Origin: Bradyrhizobium prioriisuperbiae | GTDB taxonomy: Bacteria; Pseudomonadota; Alphaproteobacteria; Rhizobiales; Xanthobacteraceae | DNA: 64,000 bases | Assembly: GCF_032397745.1 (NCBI RefSeq) | Contig: NZ_CP135921.1 | Coordinates: forward strand, 5,010,501 to 5,074,500 | Direction: 5' to 3' | Shown here: positions 1-7,959 of the stretch, piece after piece | Numbering within the stretch: position 1 is the stretch's first letter | How the letters are laid out: every line of letters begins with the position of its first letter | The notes under the pieces: model-generated | The model's database searches: none | Seen by the model: only the letters and a program-made list of their open reading frames with translations | What the model was told of the DNA's origin: nothing | Position numbers and translations under genes: made by a program

Positions 1-1147
1 GGGTTGCGTGATGATGGAAGCCACGCCAGCCGCGCCCCTCGTAGTGACCGAGCCCGACCTCCTGCTTGAGCTCCTGATAGTCGCGCTCGATGCGCCAGCG
101 CAGCTTGGCCAGATTGACGAGCTGCGTGAAGCTGACGTTCTCCGGCAGCGTGGCGAGCCAGTATTTGGTCGGCTCTGCTTCGCCCTCCGGCCATTCGATC
201 AGCAGCCACTCCGGCGACAGCTTCTCGGGGATCAGTTTGTTGTACCCGACGCGGACACGCACCCGCGCAAAGCGCGAGGATAGCTGGTCGGCCGAGCCTT
301 CCCGCCACGCCACCGTGCGCCAGGCCTGCTTCGGGAGACTGAGTGCCACTTTTTTGGCCGAGACCAGTTCGGGCTCGTCGCGGCGGCCGGTGTTGTTCAT
401 CGGCTTGTCCATCCGCCGCGGGCCGCTGCCAGGGGCCCACATCAAGATGGTCGGCACGATGCCGACCACGTAAGGCAAGCCCAATTCTGTCATGCCGGCA
501 CGCAGCCGCGCGTCCCTGCCGTAGGCCGCATCCATCAGCGCGACGCCGCGTGGCAGACTGCTCTCGCAGGCCCAGCGGATTTGCTCCAGCGCGATCTGCG
601 GCTTAGTCTTGAACTTGATCTGCTTCGGCACGCCTGCCTTCTTCCGCCGGGCACGATCCTTCGTCCAGGCTTCCGGCAAGTACAGCCGATAGGCCACCGG
701 AAGGCTGGCGGCATGATTGGCGATCGAGAGCGACACCGCCACCTGGCAATTGGCCTGCTTGCCGAGCTGCCCGCAATATTGGTGGTGCACGCCGACCGAA
801 TGCTTGCCTTGCTTGGGGAACGAGGTGTCGTCGATGATCCACGCCTCGATCGGCCCGCTCTTCTCGATCGCCGGCAGCACCAAATCGCGCACCTTGGTCA
901 GCACGTCCTCGTCCGACCAGGCCGCGTTGGCGACAAAATGCAGCAACGACTGATGCTGTGCCGCCGTGCGCGCTGGAGCCGTCCGCGCCGCCATCGGCTC
1001 CACGCTCTTGCGTTCCCCAGGCAGCATCAGGCCCGTGCAATAGTCGCGCAGCGGTCTCGTCCGCTCCACGTGACCGATCACGCTTCCAAGACCGGCTACA
1101 TACTCCGCAAACCGCGTTTCGCTATCCCCACCCTGATCGAGATTCAT
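1..1147 (-). mobile_element. IS701-family DDE transposase, C-terminus cut by window edge
   Basis: A leftward reading frame opens at an ATG at 1147 and stays open to base 1, so about 382 codons are visible and the C-terminus lies outside. It reads MNLDQGGDSETRFAEYV at the start, then IIDDTSFPKQGKHSVGV near residues 100-120, the signature of the IS701-type DDE transposases (DDE_5 superfamily). It also has the conserved stretch AVSLSIANHAASLPVAYR and, further on, LRWRIERDYQELKQEVGLG near the C-terminal glutamate region. Family members are about 420-450 residues, so little is missing. No frameshift was seen in the visible part. It would catalyse cut-and-paste transposition of its own element. The right end of the element should lie between 1150 and about 1280. 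Confidence 0.9.
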
Positions 1148-1217
1148 CCGGCCCTCCGCGCGCCAAATATTGAATCTCCTCAATTACTTGATTCTCAGCC
1201 TCAATGACTGCGACCGT

Positions 1218-1258
1218 CTGACTCAGTAGGACTAATCTTACTGACTCAGTAGGACTAA
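1218..1258. repeat. Two 18-bp direct repeats beside the transposase
   Basis: The 18-mer ctgactcagtaggactaa occurs at 1218-1235 and again at 1241-1258, with 5 bases between. Its core CTGANTCAG is itself palindromic, and a partial third copy (actgagta) lies near 1271. Position just upstream of the transposase start suggests the right terminal region of the insertion element. The left end is outside the window, so the inverted repeat cannot be verified. Confidence 0.6.
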
Positions 1259-1282
1259 CCCGCCCTACAGACTGAGTACAAG

Positions 1283-1316
1283 AAAAAAGCGCGCATCCGA
1301 CGATGCACGCTTTTAA
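1283..1316 (-). terminator. Rho-independent terminator of the antiporter gene
   Basis: Read leftward, a 12-bp stem (aagcgtgcatc / gatgcgcgctt with one mismatch) with a 4-base loop is followed by a run of six T. It lies about 60 bases after the stop of the antiporter gene. Confidence 0.75.
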
Positions 1317-1373
1317 TGATCTCGCCGGAGACAGACCGGGCGCGAACGCCCGGTCGAAGTTCAAGCCAATCCC

Positions 1374-2693
1374 TTACGCAGTCCTTGCCTTCTGCGTTGC
1401 CCCCTCAGAGGCCGCCGCATCCTGGTGGCCGTTGATGAACGCGGCGCGCATCGGCTTGATCACGAACACCGCAAGCAGTGCGGCGAGCGCGTTCAGGGCC
1501 ACGGCGATGATGAACACCGACTGCCAGCCATAGGTGGCCGCGACCACGCTCGCGATAGGCACCAGCAGCGATGCGGTGCCTTTGGCGGTGTAGAGCATGC
1601 CGGCATTGGTGGCGGCGAACTTGGAGCCGAAGGTGTCGCCGCAGGTGGCGGGGAACAGGCTGTAGATTTCGCCGAACACCGCGAAATACACCGCCGTCGA
1701 CAGCACGAACACCACCGGGTTCTGCCCGTAGGTGGCCAGCGTCAGCAGCATCAAGGCGGCGGTACCAAACGCGATGAACATGGTGTTCTCGCGGCCGATG
1801 TTGTCGGACACCCAGCCGAAGAAGGGTCGGCCGAAACCGTCGAAGATGCGATCGAGCGAAATCGCGAACGTCAGTGCTGCCATCTGGAAGCCGAGCAGGC
1901 TGACCGGCACCGCGGCGATCTTGTAGTCATGAGCGATCGGCGCGATCTGCGCCGCGGTCATCAGGCCGCCCGAGGCCACCATCACGAATACGATGTACAG
2001 CATCCAGAAGATCGGCTTGCGCAGTACCTGCGACGGCGCGAAGTCGATCTTGGTCTGCGGCAAATTGAGCTGCTTCTTGCGCGGCGGAATCGCATGCTCC
2101 GGCTTGCGCAGGAACAGCGCGAGGACGAACACGATGATGCCTTGGCCGATGCCGAAGGTGAGGAACGCCTGCTCGTAGCCGCTGCTCGCGATCATCTTGG
2201 CGATCGGCACCACGGTGAGTGCTGCGCCGGCGCCGAAACCGGCGGCAGTGGCGCCGGCGGCGAGACCGCGGCGATCGGGAAACCATTTCAGCGCATTGCC
2301 GACGCAGGTGCCGTACACCGAGCCAGCGCCGATACCGGCGACCACGGCGGCGACGTAGAGCATCAGCAGCGAACTCGCCATCGAGTTCAGCACCCAGGCC
2401 AGCGTAATCATGACGGCGCCGAACATGATGACCACGCGCGGGCCGTAGCGGTCCACGAACCAGGCTTCGACCGGCACCAGCCAGGTTTCGGTGACGACGA
2501 AAATCGTGAAGGCGAACTGGATTGCCGCGCGGCCCCAGTGGTACTTTGCATCGATCGGATCGACGAACAACGTCCAGCCGTATTGCAGATTGGCGATCAT
2601 CGCCATGCAGACGATGCCCATCGCAAGTTGAAGCCAGCGGAAGCCGCCGCCTTCAGCGGGCAGGGGCGCAGACGATTGCGGGTTAACAGTCAT
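1374..2693 (-). CDS. oxlT: Oxalate/formate antiporter, major facilitator superfamily
   Basis: The 439-residue protein has twelve predicted hydrophobic segments and matches the OxlT branch of the MFS: GWTLFVDPIDAKYHWGRAAI in the first loop region, WFVDRYGPRVVIMFGA after helix 2, and KWFPDRRGLAAGATAAGFGAGAAL in helix 5. The lysine in MLYTAKGTASLL (helix 11) sits where OxlT of Oxalobacter has its substrate-binding Lys355. OxlT exchanges external oxalate for internal formate, which feeds the Frc/Oxc pathway encoded at 37-40 kb in this window. The gene stands alone, ends in a terminator, and has a TGGTAT-type palindrome about 60 bases upstream of its ATG that resembles the operators by the oxalate GntR gene. 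Confidence 0.9.
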   Translation of the reverse strand: MTVNPQSSAPLPAEGGGFRWLQLAMGIVCMAMIANLQYGWTLFVDPIDAKYHWGRAAIQFAFTIFVVTETWLVPVEAWFVDRYGPRVVIMFGAVMITLAWVLNSMASSLLMLYVAAVVAGIGAGSVYGTCVGNALKWFPDRRGLAAGATAAGFGAGAALTVVPIAKMIASSGYEQAFLTFGIGQGIIVFVLALFLRKPEHAIPPRKKQLNLPQTKIDFAPSQVLRKPIFWMLYIVFVMVASGGLMTAAQIAPIAHDYKIAAVPVSLLGFQMAALTFAISLDRIFDGFGRPFFGWVSDNIGRENTMFIAFGTAALMLLTLATYGQNPVVFVLSTAVYFAVFGEIYSLFPATCGDTFGSKFAATNAGMLYTAKGTASLLVPIASVVAATYGWQSVFIIAVALNALAALLAVFVIKPMRAAFINGHQDAAASEGATQKARTA

Positions 2694-2754
2694 GTGTCCT
2701 CCGGGGCGCGTATTGGTTTGTGGCTTTTGAGCCGGGCGCTACCAGCGGGAAGTC

Positions 2755-2771
2755 TGGTATACTATATTCCA
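2755..2771. promoter_or_regulatory. Putative GntR operator O1 upstream of oxlT
   Basis: TGGTAT-N5-ATTCCA, an imperfect 6-5-6 palindrome about 60 bases before the oxlT start. Read leftward it is preceded by TTGCAA at the same offset as in O2. It fits the pattern TGGNAT-N5-ATNCCA shared with 2967-2993 and the two sites near 41.2-41.3 kb. Confidence 0.6.
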
Positions 2772-2866
2772 ATTTGCAAGGACGTTTTGACACACCCTTG
2801 CGAAAGTCGGAGGGGCTGCGCAGCAATCATTCGTGCCGGGGGAAGGTCGCCTGAAAACACCTGAAA

Positions 2867-2898
2867 ATAAAAAAAAGCCCCGGAGAACCGGGGCCTTA
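2867..2898 (-). terminator. Rho-independent terminator between O1 and O2
   Basis: Leftward stem ggccccgg / ccggggcc type (GC-only, 7 bp) with loop ttct, followed by a run of eight or more T. No coding frame precedes it on this strand before O2, so it appears to end a short non-coding transcript. Confidence 0.8.
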
Positions 2899-2962
2899 GA
2901 AAAGTCAGGGAAGAAAATCGGAACAATCAGGTTCGAATAACCCACGGCGGGGCCGTGTGTCC
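2867..2962 (-). ncRNA. Candidate small RNA, about 95 nt
   Basis: Between operator O2 and the terminator at 2867-2898 there is room for a roughly 95-nucleotide leftward transcript. It would start with a perfect 6-3-6 hairpin (CACGGC/GCCGTG at 2943-2957), continue through an unstructured pyrimidine-rich stretch containing ttcttccctgac, and end in the strong terminator. A TTGCAT box lies 17 bases from CAATAT across the operator, a possible but weak promoter. No credible ORF is present. The layout (operator, short transcript, terminator) suggests a regulatory RNA co-controlled with the oxalate genes. Evidence is structural only. Confidence 0.45.
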
Positions 2963-2966
2963 TCGG

Positions 2967-2993
2967 CATATTGGTATAATATATACCAATATG
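2967..2993. promoter_or_regulatory. Putative GntR operator O2, perfect 11-5-11 palindrome
   Basis: CATATTGGTAT and ATACCAATATG are perfect inverted repeats flanking AATAT. The core TTGGTAT-N5-ATACCAA has the same spacing as TTGGCAT-N5-ATGCCAA at 41309-41327. The flanks (ttgcat, and gtcaaaa further upstream) repeat those of O1, so the O1 and O2 segments look like tandem duplicates. Confidence 0.65.
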
Positions 2994-3047
2994 CAAGGGC
3001 TGATTTTTTGACCGGATTGGGTGCGACGGTCTGACGCGAAAACGCAA

Positions 3048-3078
3048 GAAAAAAGGCCCCGGAAAATCCGGGGCCCAG
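3048..3078 (-). terminator. Rho-independent terminator after the 45-residue ORF
   Basis: Leftward stem ggccccgga / tccggggcc with an A/T loop and six T. It closes the unit that starts at operator O3 and carries the small ORF at 3182-3319. It is closely similar to the terminator at 2867-2898. Confidence 0.8.
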
Positions 3079-3181
3079 GTTTCGAGAGGTCCTTGGGAGG
3101 AAAGGTCCATCTCGGGAGGAAACTCAGATAGTCAGCCGATCCGAAGCGTCAAGCCCTTGAAAGAGCGACGCGTTTGTCAGA

Positions 3182-3319
3182 TCAGAGGCCGAAATAAGGC
3201 TGGTCGCCGTTGCGCGCGGCAATCTGCGCGACCTTGTCCAGGCCGGTTTCGATCAGGCTGAGAAAGCGGCCGAACAGGCTCTGGGGGGGCAGGCGGCCGA
3301 GCGAAGCGGTGTTGGACAT
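3182..3319 (-). CDS. Small conserved-looking protein of unknown function, 45 residues
   Basis: ATG at 3319 opens a 45-codon frame that begins MSNTASLGRLPPQSLFGRFL and ends with PYFGL. A purine-rich caggga lies about 10 bases upstream. The composition is sensible: a short amphipathic helix (FGRFLSLIETGLDKVAQIAA) between polar ends, with no signal peptide or membrane segment. It is bracketed by a putative operator about 55 bases upstream (O3) and by a strong terminator downstream, which supports a real transcription unit in the oxalate regulon. I do not recognise the family. Confidence 0.6.
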   Translation of the reverse strand: MSNTASLGRLPPQSLFGRFLSLIETGLDKVAQIAARNGDQPYFGL

Positions 3320-3374
3320 CGAAGTGATCCCTGATTTCTTGGGCCGGTGTGTCCGGCGGCATGGGATCTAAATA

Positions 3375-3391
3375 ACGTATACCAGATGCCA
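3375..3391. promoter_or_regulatory. Putative GntR operator O3, one degenerate half-site
   Basis: Read leftward this is TGGCATCTGGTATACG. One half (TGGCAT) and the central CTGGT are identical to the site at 41228-41244, and the other half is degenerate. It lies about 55 bases upstream of the 45-residue ORF. Confidence 0.45.
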
Positions 3392-3615
3392 CAACAACCA
3401 ACGTCTTCGCATGGCAGCATAGGCGTAGTTGCAATGCAGCAAAGGACAGGTATGCGGACCTATTCGCGAGCTTTGGCGGTGGGTGTACGTTTTGCGGAGC
3501 CGCTGCCAAGATCGAAACCGACAGGATGCAACGGGGCGACCGCATTGACGACGGCCTCCCTGGAGGGCGCGGATCAAAGCTTCGTGTCGGCCTTTCGGCC
3601 GCCGGAATTGTTTTA

Positions 3616-3906
3616 GACCTGCTGACGTCGCTGAACTTGAAACGTTACAACGCGGCCGAGGCGATGTTACGCGACGATCTCTCGGGGATCGGGCCTGATG
3701 GGGCCGACACCACCGCCATGCGTCTTGCCGTCAACAAGAGGACCTGGACACCATCTGGTGGCTGATCGCCCATGGCGTCGACCTCAATGCCCAGCGGCTC
3801 ATGTGGGCGTCACGCGACTGCATTGGGGTGGGCCGACTTCTTCGGCCGCGGGGATTTCGCCGAACTCATCCGCGAGAAGGGGGTGTCGAATGAGCGCTCC
3901 GTCTAG
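3616..3906 (+). pseudogene. Degraded gene fragment, ankyrin-like
   Basis: Protein-like sequence is recoverable only by switching frames twice: NLKRYNAAEAMLRDDLSGI, then after a shift near 3738 DLDTIWWLIAHGVDLNAQRL, then after a second shift near 3825 ADFFGRGDFAELIREKG to a TAG at 3904. The central part looks like an ankyrin-type helix pair. The rest of 3320-3949 holds operator O3 and nothing else I can support. Confidence 0.4.
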
Positions 3907-3949
3907 CGACCAGCCAGCAGGCCCCTCTGCTGACGGAAGGCGATCACGC

Positions 3950-5506
3950 TTAAAACCAGATCCGATGAATGCCAAGGGAGAGCATGCGGTAGTCGCCACT
4001 CATTCCAAGCGCCTTGGGTGAAATTGCATCCGGTAACCAAAGAGCCAGCAAGCCGTCTCCGTCAAGAGCTTCAAGTGATTGCAAACGAAGCGACAGAACC
4101 GCATCCGATTGTCCCTGCGGGACTTCCAGCTTTTTTCGCTCGATTCCTCCCGACATAAAAATCCTTGTGAGCTGGCCCGAGTTGAGGACATGTCCACGAA
4201 TCTGAACGGGTGCCCCCTTCTTTTGCTCACTGTTCAGCGGAATGATCGCGAGAGCCCAATGGCCGTCTGTCCAACGGCCCCACTTTTCCGGAAATGAAAA
4301 GCCGTACAGAAACTTGATGCGACCATTGGATTTGTTGGAGGTTCGACGACTGGCTGAGCGCCAATAAGCCTCGAGACTCCTGTCGCCTCGACCTCCGGTC
4401 GCAACCAGGGCTTCGCGCAATGTAAGCCTCCAGTCGTCCGGACTGCTCCGGGAAAATCTAGCGTCGTTATATTGCAGGAGCCATCGCTCCAAATCCGTTC
4501 GCTCGGATGGGGGAGTGCCGCGTACCGTCCATTCTTTTTTCAACATGAACCACCAGGGACGAGGCGGCTTTCTCACAGCCACAGGAACACCAATGTCTGT
4601 TGCCTTGACAAGCTCGCTAAAAAACGCCGATGCCCACGCCTCCAGCCGGTATTGCGCAATCAATCTTTCAAGCTCAACCCAATCCAGCCTATCGCCGCAC
4701 TTCGACAGCAAGAAGTATGCTTCCAACAGTCTCGTGAAGCACTCGTCCTTATCCCAGCGCTCACATCGGGCAAGACAGGTGAACAGCTGATGCACCGGAC
4801 TGGGTATTGGCACCTTATATTGATGGAGCGCCCCTTCCTCCGAACATCTGATGATCCGTTCGGTCAGCTTCGGGTCGCGAAGGTTGGGAAGTACGCGCCA
4901 ATGGATGTCAACTTCGTCCGAAGAGCCAACGAGCGTAATCGGGGCACTTCCAGTCGTACTGCTTTGCAACTCGCCGTCGAGGTCGTCGAATGAAAAGCCC
5001 TTCATGGTGAAGCCGGCGGCTTCCAGTTCGCGCCGCACAGCCCCCATGTGCGACGGATCGACCAAAACGTCGTAATCGCCACTGGTGCGCAGAGCCGCAA
5101 TTTCCGGCATCGTGGCAAAAAGCGCTGCGCCCTTCAGCACGACGAAGGGCGCGCCCGCACGCCGAATGGCGGTCAGGGCTTGAAAAAGCTGCTTAAAACG
5201 GAGGGTATTCGAAGCCCATATGTGGCGTTCAATTCCCTTCATCCGGCGGAGATCGGGATCGTCCAATCCCTCTCGCTTCACGAGCGCCAGAAGGAGCGGA
5301 ATAACTCTCAAAGCGGAGTGCTCAATCGCGTCGAGCGGCATCAGAGCGCGCCAGCGCTGGAAGGCCTCAATCGCCGATTGTCCCGAACCGGTCGCCGCCC
5401 TGAGCACGAGACGCTGTTGTTCGCTCAGTAGTCCCGTGTGTTCAATCACCGGAATCATTCCCAATTTGATTTTTGCCTCGGCTGAATTGCCGGCCAAGCG
5501 AGCCAT
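3950..5506 (-). CDS. Nucleotidyltransferase-fold protein (NTP_transf_5 type)
   Basis: The 518-residue protein carries the PF14907-type nucleotidyltransferase core: an N-terminal helical part, then FVVLKGAALFATMPEIAALRTSGDYDVLVDP around residues 120-155. There the lysine of LKGA and the D-x-D of GDYDVLVD match the family active-site pattern. The C-terminal 200 residues are unlike the core and may be a separate domain. This family travels with PqqD-like and HPr-kinase-like proteins in lasso-peptide and related clusters, as in paeninodin-type tailoring sets. Here it is the last gene of the leftward operon 8399-3950, 64 bases after the second glycosyltransferase. Its substrate is unknown. Confidence 0.8.
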   Translation of the reverse strand: MARLAGNSAEAKIKLGMIPVIEHTGLLSEQQRLVLRAATGSGQSAIEAFQRWRALMPLDAIEHSALRVIPLLLALVKREGLDDPDLRRMKGIERHIWASNTLRFKQLFQALTAIRRAGAPFVVLKGAALFATMPEIAALRTSGDYDVLVDPSHMGAVRRELEAAGFTMKGFSFDDLDGELQSSTTGSAPITLVGSSDEVDIHWRVLPNLRDPKLTERIIRCSEEGALHQYKVPIPSPVHQLFTCLARCERWDKDECFTRLLEAYFLLSKCGDRLDWVELERLIAQYRLEAWASAFFSELVKATDIGVPVAVRKPPRPWWFMLKKEWTVRGTPPSERTDLERWLLQYNDARFSRSSPDDWRLTLREALVATGGRGDRSLEAYWRSASRRTSNKSNGRIKFLYGFSFPEKWGRWTDGHWALAIIPLNSEQKKGAPVQIRGHVLNSGQLTRIFMSGGIERKKLEVPQGQSDAVLSLRLQSLEALDGDGLLALWLPDAISPKALGMSGDYRMLSLGIHRIWF

Positions 5507-5570
5507 AGCTTAAGCCGTCCGAGCATCGCTGTTCACGAGACCGACGAAACCTGGCTATTTCCCGTTCGCC

Positions 5571-6284
5571 TCAATCGCTTTGCGCCAACGGATCATCTTC
5601 GTCGCGGCCTCCGCTCCTTGATCGAACAATTTGCAGCCGCAACGCGGCGAGGAGACTCTTGTCGCGCTCTTCTGAGAAAATTTTCCCGAAGTTTGACGCA
5701 TGCAAACGACGATGGTGAAGAACCTCTTCGATCACCGCATAGCGAAGCGCCATGTGCTTGGCGCGGCCAAGCCATTCAACGAATGCCGTTTTCGACAAGG
5801 GATCAAAATTTCCAATGCGGTCGAAAGCTGGCCGCCGGATCAGCATGCAACCGGCAAATTCGCGCACCAGCACGTCCTTGCGCGGCCTGGCCTCGCCTGC
5901 CGCATCGGCCAGCTCTGGGCTCACGAATTGCTTCGACAGGCAGAAGACCGCCTCGAGCCGGGTGTCCGCCTGGGCCGCATGTTGCCGCGCGAGCTTGTCG
6001 GGGGTCCAGATATCGTCGCCATCCAGGAATGCAAGATATCGGCCCGTTGCAACGGCAATTCCGGCAATAAGGCCCACGGACTGTCCGCTATGGTCCTGTG
6101 TCAGCAATCGAACGCGATCACCGTACGCCCTGATGATGGAGTTTGTCTGATCGGTCGAACCATCGTCGACCACAACGAGCTCGATCGGCGCATAAGTCTG
6201 ATCAAGGATGCTATCGATCGCTTCCTTGAGGTAAGCGCCTCCATTCCATACCGACATGACCACTGAGGTGGTTTCGCGGGTCAT
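5571..6284 (-). CDS. Family 2 glycosyltransferase
   Basis: 237 residues with a GT-A fold start: SVVMSVWNGGAYLKEAIDSI, then VVVDDGSTDQT (nucleotide-sugar binding aspartates) and FLDGDDIWTPDKL (the DxD region). It is soluble and probably cytoplasmic, with no transmembrane helix, and transfers a sugar from an NDP-sugar to an unknown acceptor. The ATG overlaps the stop of the preceding glycosyltransferase gene in an ATGA arrangement, which implies translational coupling. Its place between an HPr-kinase-like gene and a nucleotidyltransferase suggests it decorates the product of that cassette. Confidence 0.88.
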   Translation of the reverse strand: MTRETTSVVMSVWNGGAYLKEAIDSILDQTYAPIELVVVDDGSTDQTNSIIRAYGDRVRLLTQDHSGQSVGLIAGIAVATGRYLAFLDGDDIWTPDKLARQHAAQADTRLEAVFCLSKQFVSPELADAAGEARPRKDVLVREFAGCMLIRRPAFDRIGNFDPLSKTAFVEWLGRAKHMALRYAVIEEVLHHRRLHASNFGKIFSEERDKSLLAALRLQIVRSRSGGRDEDDPLAQSD

Positions 6285-6970
6285 TTCTTTTCAATTCGAT
6301 TTCTGTGAATTTTTCGGGACAAAACCTTCAGCAGATCGGTATTCACTGTCTGACGCATCACCGTCGTGCTGGTCTCATGTCTTCTATAGATCGAGGCGTC
6401 ACCGTCCCAGGTCAGCGCGCGCATGCCAATCTCCTGAAGACGGATCAAATAGTCGGTGTCTTCACCGGCAAGGAGCGTTTCATCCATCTCTCCGGCTTTC
6501 TCGAGAATGATGCGGCGAAACAAAAACGAAGACAGGCTCAAAAATGGAGTCAAGACTCCATCGAGCTGCGTAAATCGCGGATCGAGACCGCCTTCATCTG
6601 TTAACCTGATTCTCCCGTAGGCGGCATCGATCGCCGGGTTCTCATCGAGGCAATGCATCAAACCCTGCTGCCGGCCGTCGGGCCAGAGATCGTCGCAATC
6701 CAGAAATGCAACGAACGTCCCCTGCATGTGACGAAAGGCTCTGTTCCTTGCGACGGCGGCACCGCTCCTGGGTTCGTAATGATATTTGATGCGCGGATCG
6801 GGGATGGCCTTCACGATGCGCGCGGTAGAATCGGTCGACGCGTTGTCAACGACGATCAATTCGTCGTCGTCGGTGAGCTGGCTCAAACCGGATTCGATTG
6901 CGAGAGCGATGTACCTTTCGCCGTTGAGGGCGGGCATCACCACGCTGACATTGGTCTTGCCCGCGCTCAC
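6281..6970 (-). CDS. Family 2 glycosyltransferase
   Basis: 229 residues. The GTG start at 6970 is chosen because it overlaps the preceding stop as GTGA and sits directly before the domain (VSAGKTNVSVVMPALNGERY). A longer frame reaching 7132 would overlap the kinase-like gene. Motifs are VVDNASTDSTARIV and VAFLDCDDLWPDGR, and the acceptor region contains AGEDTDYLIRLQEIG, the ED-x-x-x-x-R-like block of GT2 enzymes. It is paralogous to the next gene downstream. The acceptor is unknown. Confidence 0.87.
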   Translation of the reverse strand: MSAGKTNVSVVMPALNGERYIALAIESGLSQLTDDDELIVVDNASTDSTARIVKAIPDPRIKYHYEPRSGAAVARNRAFRHMQGTFVAFLDCDDLWPDGRQQGLMHCLDENPAIDAAYGRIRLTDEGGLDPRFTQLDGVLTPFLSLSSFLFRRIILEKAGEMDETLLAGEDTDYLIRLQEIGMRALTWDGDASIYRRHETSTTVMRQTVNTDLLKVLSRKIHRNRIEKK

Positions 6971-7959
6971 GGCGCACCGTCCAGAATCGTTTGGAGGCCG
7001 GCCGGAATCGCCATGGCATCGCGCCCTGTCTCGACAAAATATGCGGGGACCATTCCGGCCGCCGACAGTATTTTCTTCGTCAACTGCTCGGCACGCCCGG
7101 GGGTATAAACCCGTGTAAACGGAATCATGCACGCAAAGGCATCGGCCGGCCTCGCGCGTTCGATTTGAAACGCCGGGTCGCCCCTGCGGCGTGGAATGAG
7201 AACACGCGCGATGGTGCCACCTTCGATGGGAATTTGTCTGTCGCCTGTGCTGAAGCGCATTTCCAGTCTCGATTCATCGCCCTCGTTGGATTCCGCAAAA
7301 ATAAAGCGGGAGAGACTTGCCGCCAGCCGCTCAGGTCCGCCGACGCGCAAGCGTCCGGATGCATACAGCGGCTTGACGAGACGCTGTGTTGGATTGATCA
7401 GGACAAAGTCATCGCCCGCATACTGCCAGCCTGCGGCAACACACGACAAGGCGGCAGTGCTTTTGCCTGCGCCGCCGGGGCCAATCATCAAGAGAAACTC
7501 GCCGTTGCGGCCGACCGCGGACGCGTGAACGGGGCACCACTCGGTCTGGCTGGCGTAGGCATGGAGGAGAGGAAGGATGGGCCGGCTGAGCAGCCAGGAC
7601 GGCATCGTCTCCGTGGTGCACCACATAACGCCGGCGCAGTTTTCAAAATCCCAAACATAGAGCACACCGTCGGGGAAGGGCAGCCATACGGTGAGATAGC
7701 GATCATCTTCATAGATAGCGTGTCTTGAGACATCGGATGGCAAGAAGGACGATGGCAGGCGGGTGCCGCCCAGTATTGCCGTTCTAAAGTCCGATGGCGG
7801 GTTCGACCGCGTTTCGATGCCTGCGAATGAAGACAGCACGTCCTGATCGTTTGCCCATTCATCAAGGCTCAAGCGGAGGGAAAACGCGCCGGACGACACG
7901 TTCGCATCGATGGATGCGGATTTAAAGGCAAGTTCGACAATCGACCGGAAAATAGACAT
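6967..7959 (-). CDS. HPr kinase-like ATP-binding protein
   Basis: 330 residues. The ATG at 7959 overlaps the PqqD stop as TGATG; a TTG at 7983 is an alternative. A Walker A loop GPGGAGKS is at residues 160-167, preceded by CPVHASAVGRNGEFLLMIG and followed by GWQYAGDDFVLI, the GDD-type block of HPr kinase/phosphorylase-like proteins. The N-terminal 150 residues are unlike HprK itself. Relatives in paeninodin-type lasso clusters phosphorylate a precursor peptide; that role here is an inference from family and neighbours. No PTS genes are nearby, so a classical HPr role is unlikely. Confidence 0.82.
   Translation of the reverse strand: MSIFRSIVELAFKSASIDANVSSGAFSLRLSLDEWANDQDVLSSFAGIETRSNPPSDFRTAILGGTRLPSSFLPSDVSRHAIYEDDRYLTVWLPFPDGVLYVWDFENCAGVMWCTTETMPSWLLSRPILPLLHAYASQTEWCPVHASAVGRNGEFLLMIGPGGAGKSTAALSCVAAGWQYAGDDFVLINPTQRLVKPLYASGRLRVGGPERLAASLSRFIFAESNEGDESRLEMRFSTGDRQIPIEGGTIARVLIPRRRGDPAFQIERARPADAFACMIPFTRVYTPGRAEQLTKKILSAAGMVPAYFVETGRDAMAIPAGLQTILDGAP

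Noticed and set aside
1425..2864. 479-codon plus-strand frame across the antiporter gene
   Set aside because: It lies opposite the well-supported oxlT frame, is extremely rich in His, Arg and Gly, and has no domain; it is a shadow of high-GC coding sequence.
2739..3110. 123-codon minus-strand frame across the operator block
   Set aside because: It runs through two terminators and an operator and has no domain; better explained as regulatory DNA.
6967..7959. Classical HPr kinase of a phosphotransferase system
   Set aside because: N-terminal half differs from HprK and no PTS gene is nearby; the neighbours point to a tailoring cassette.
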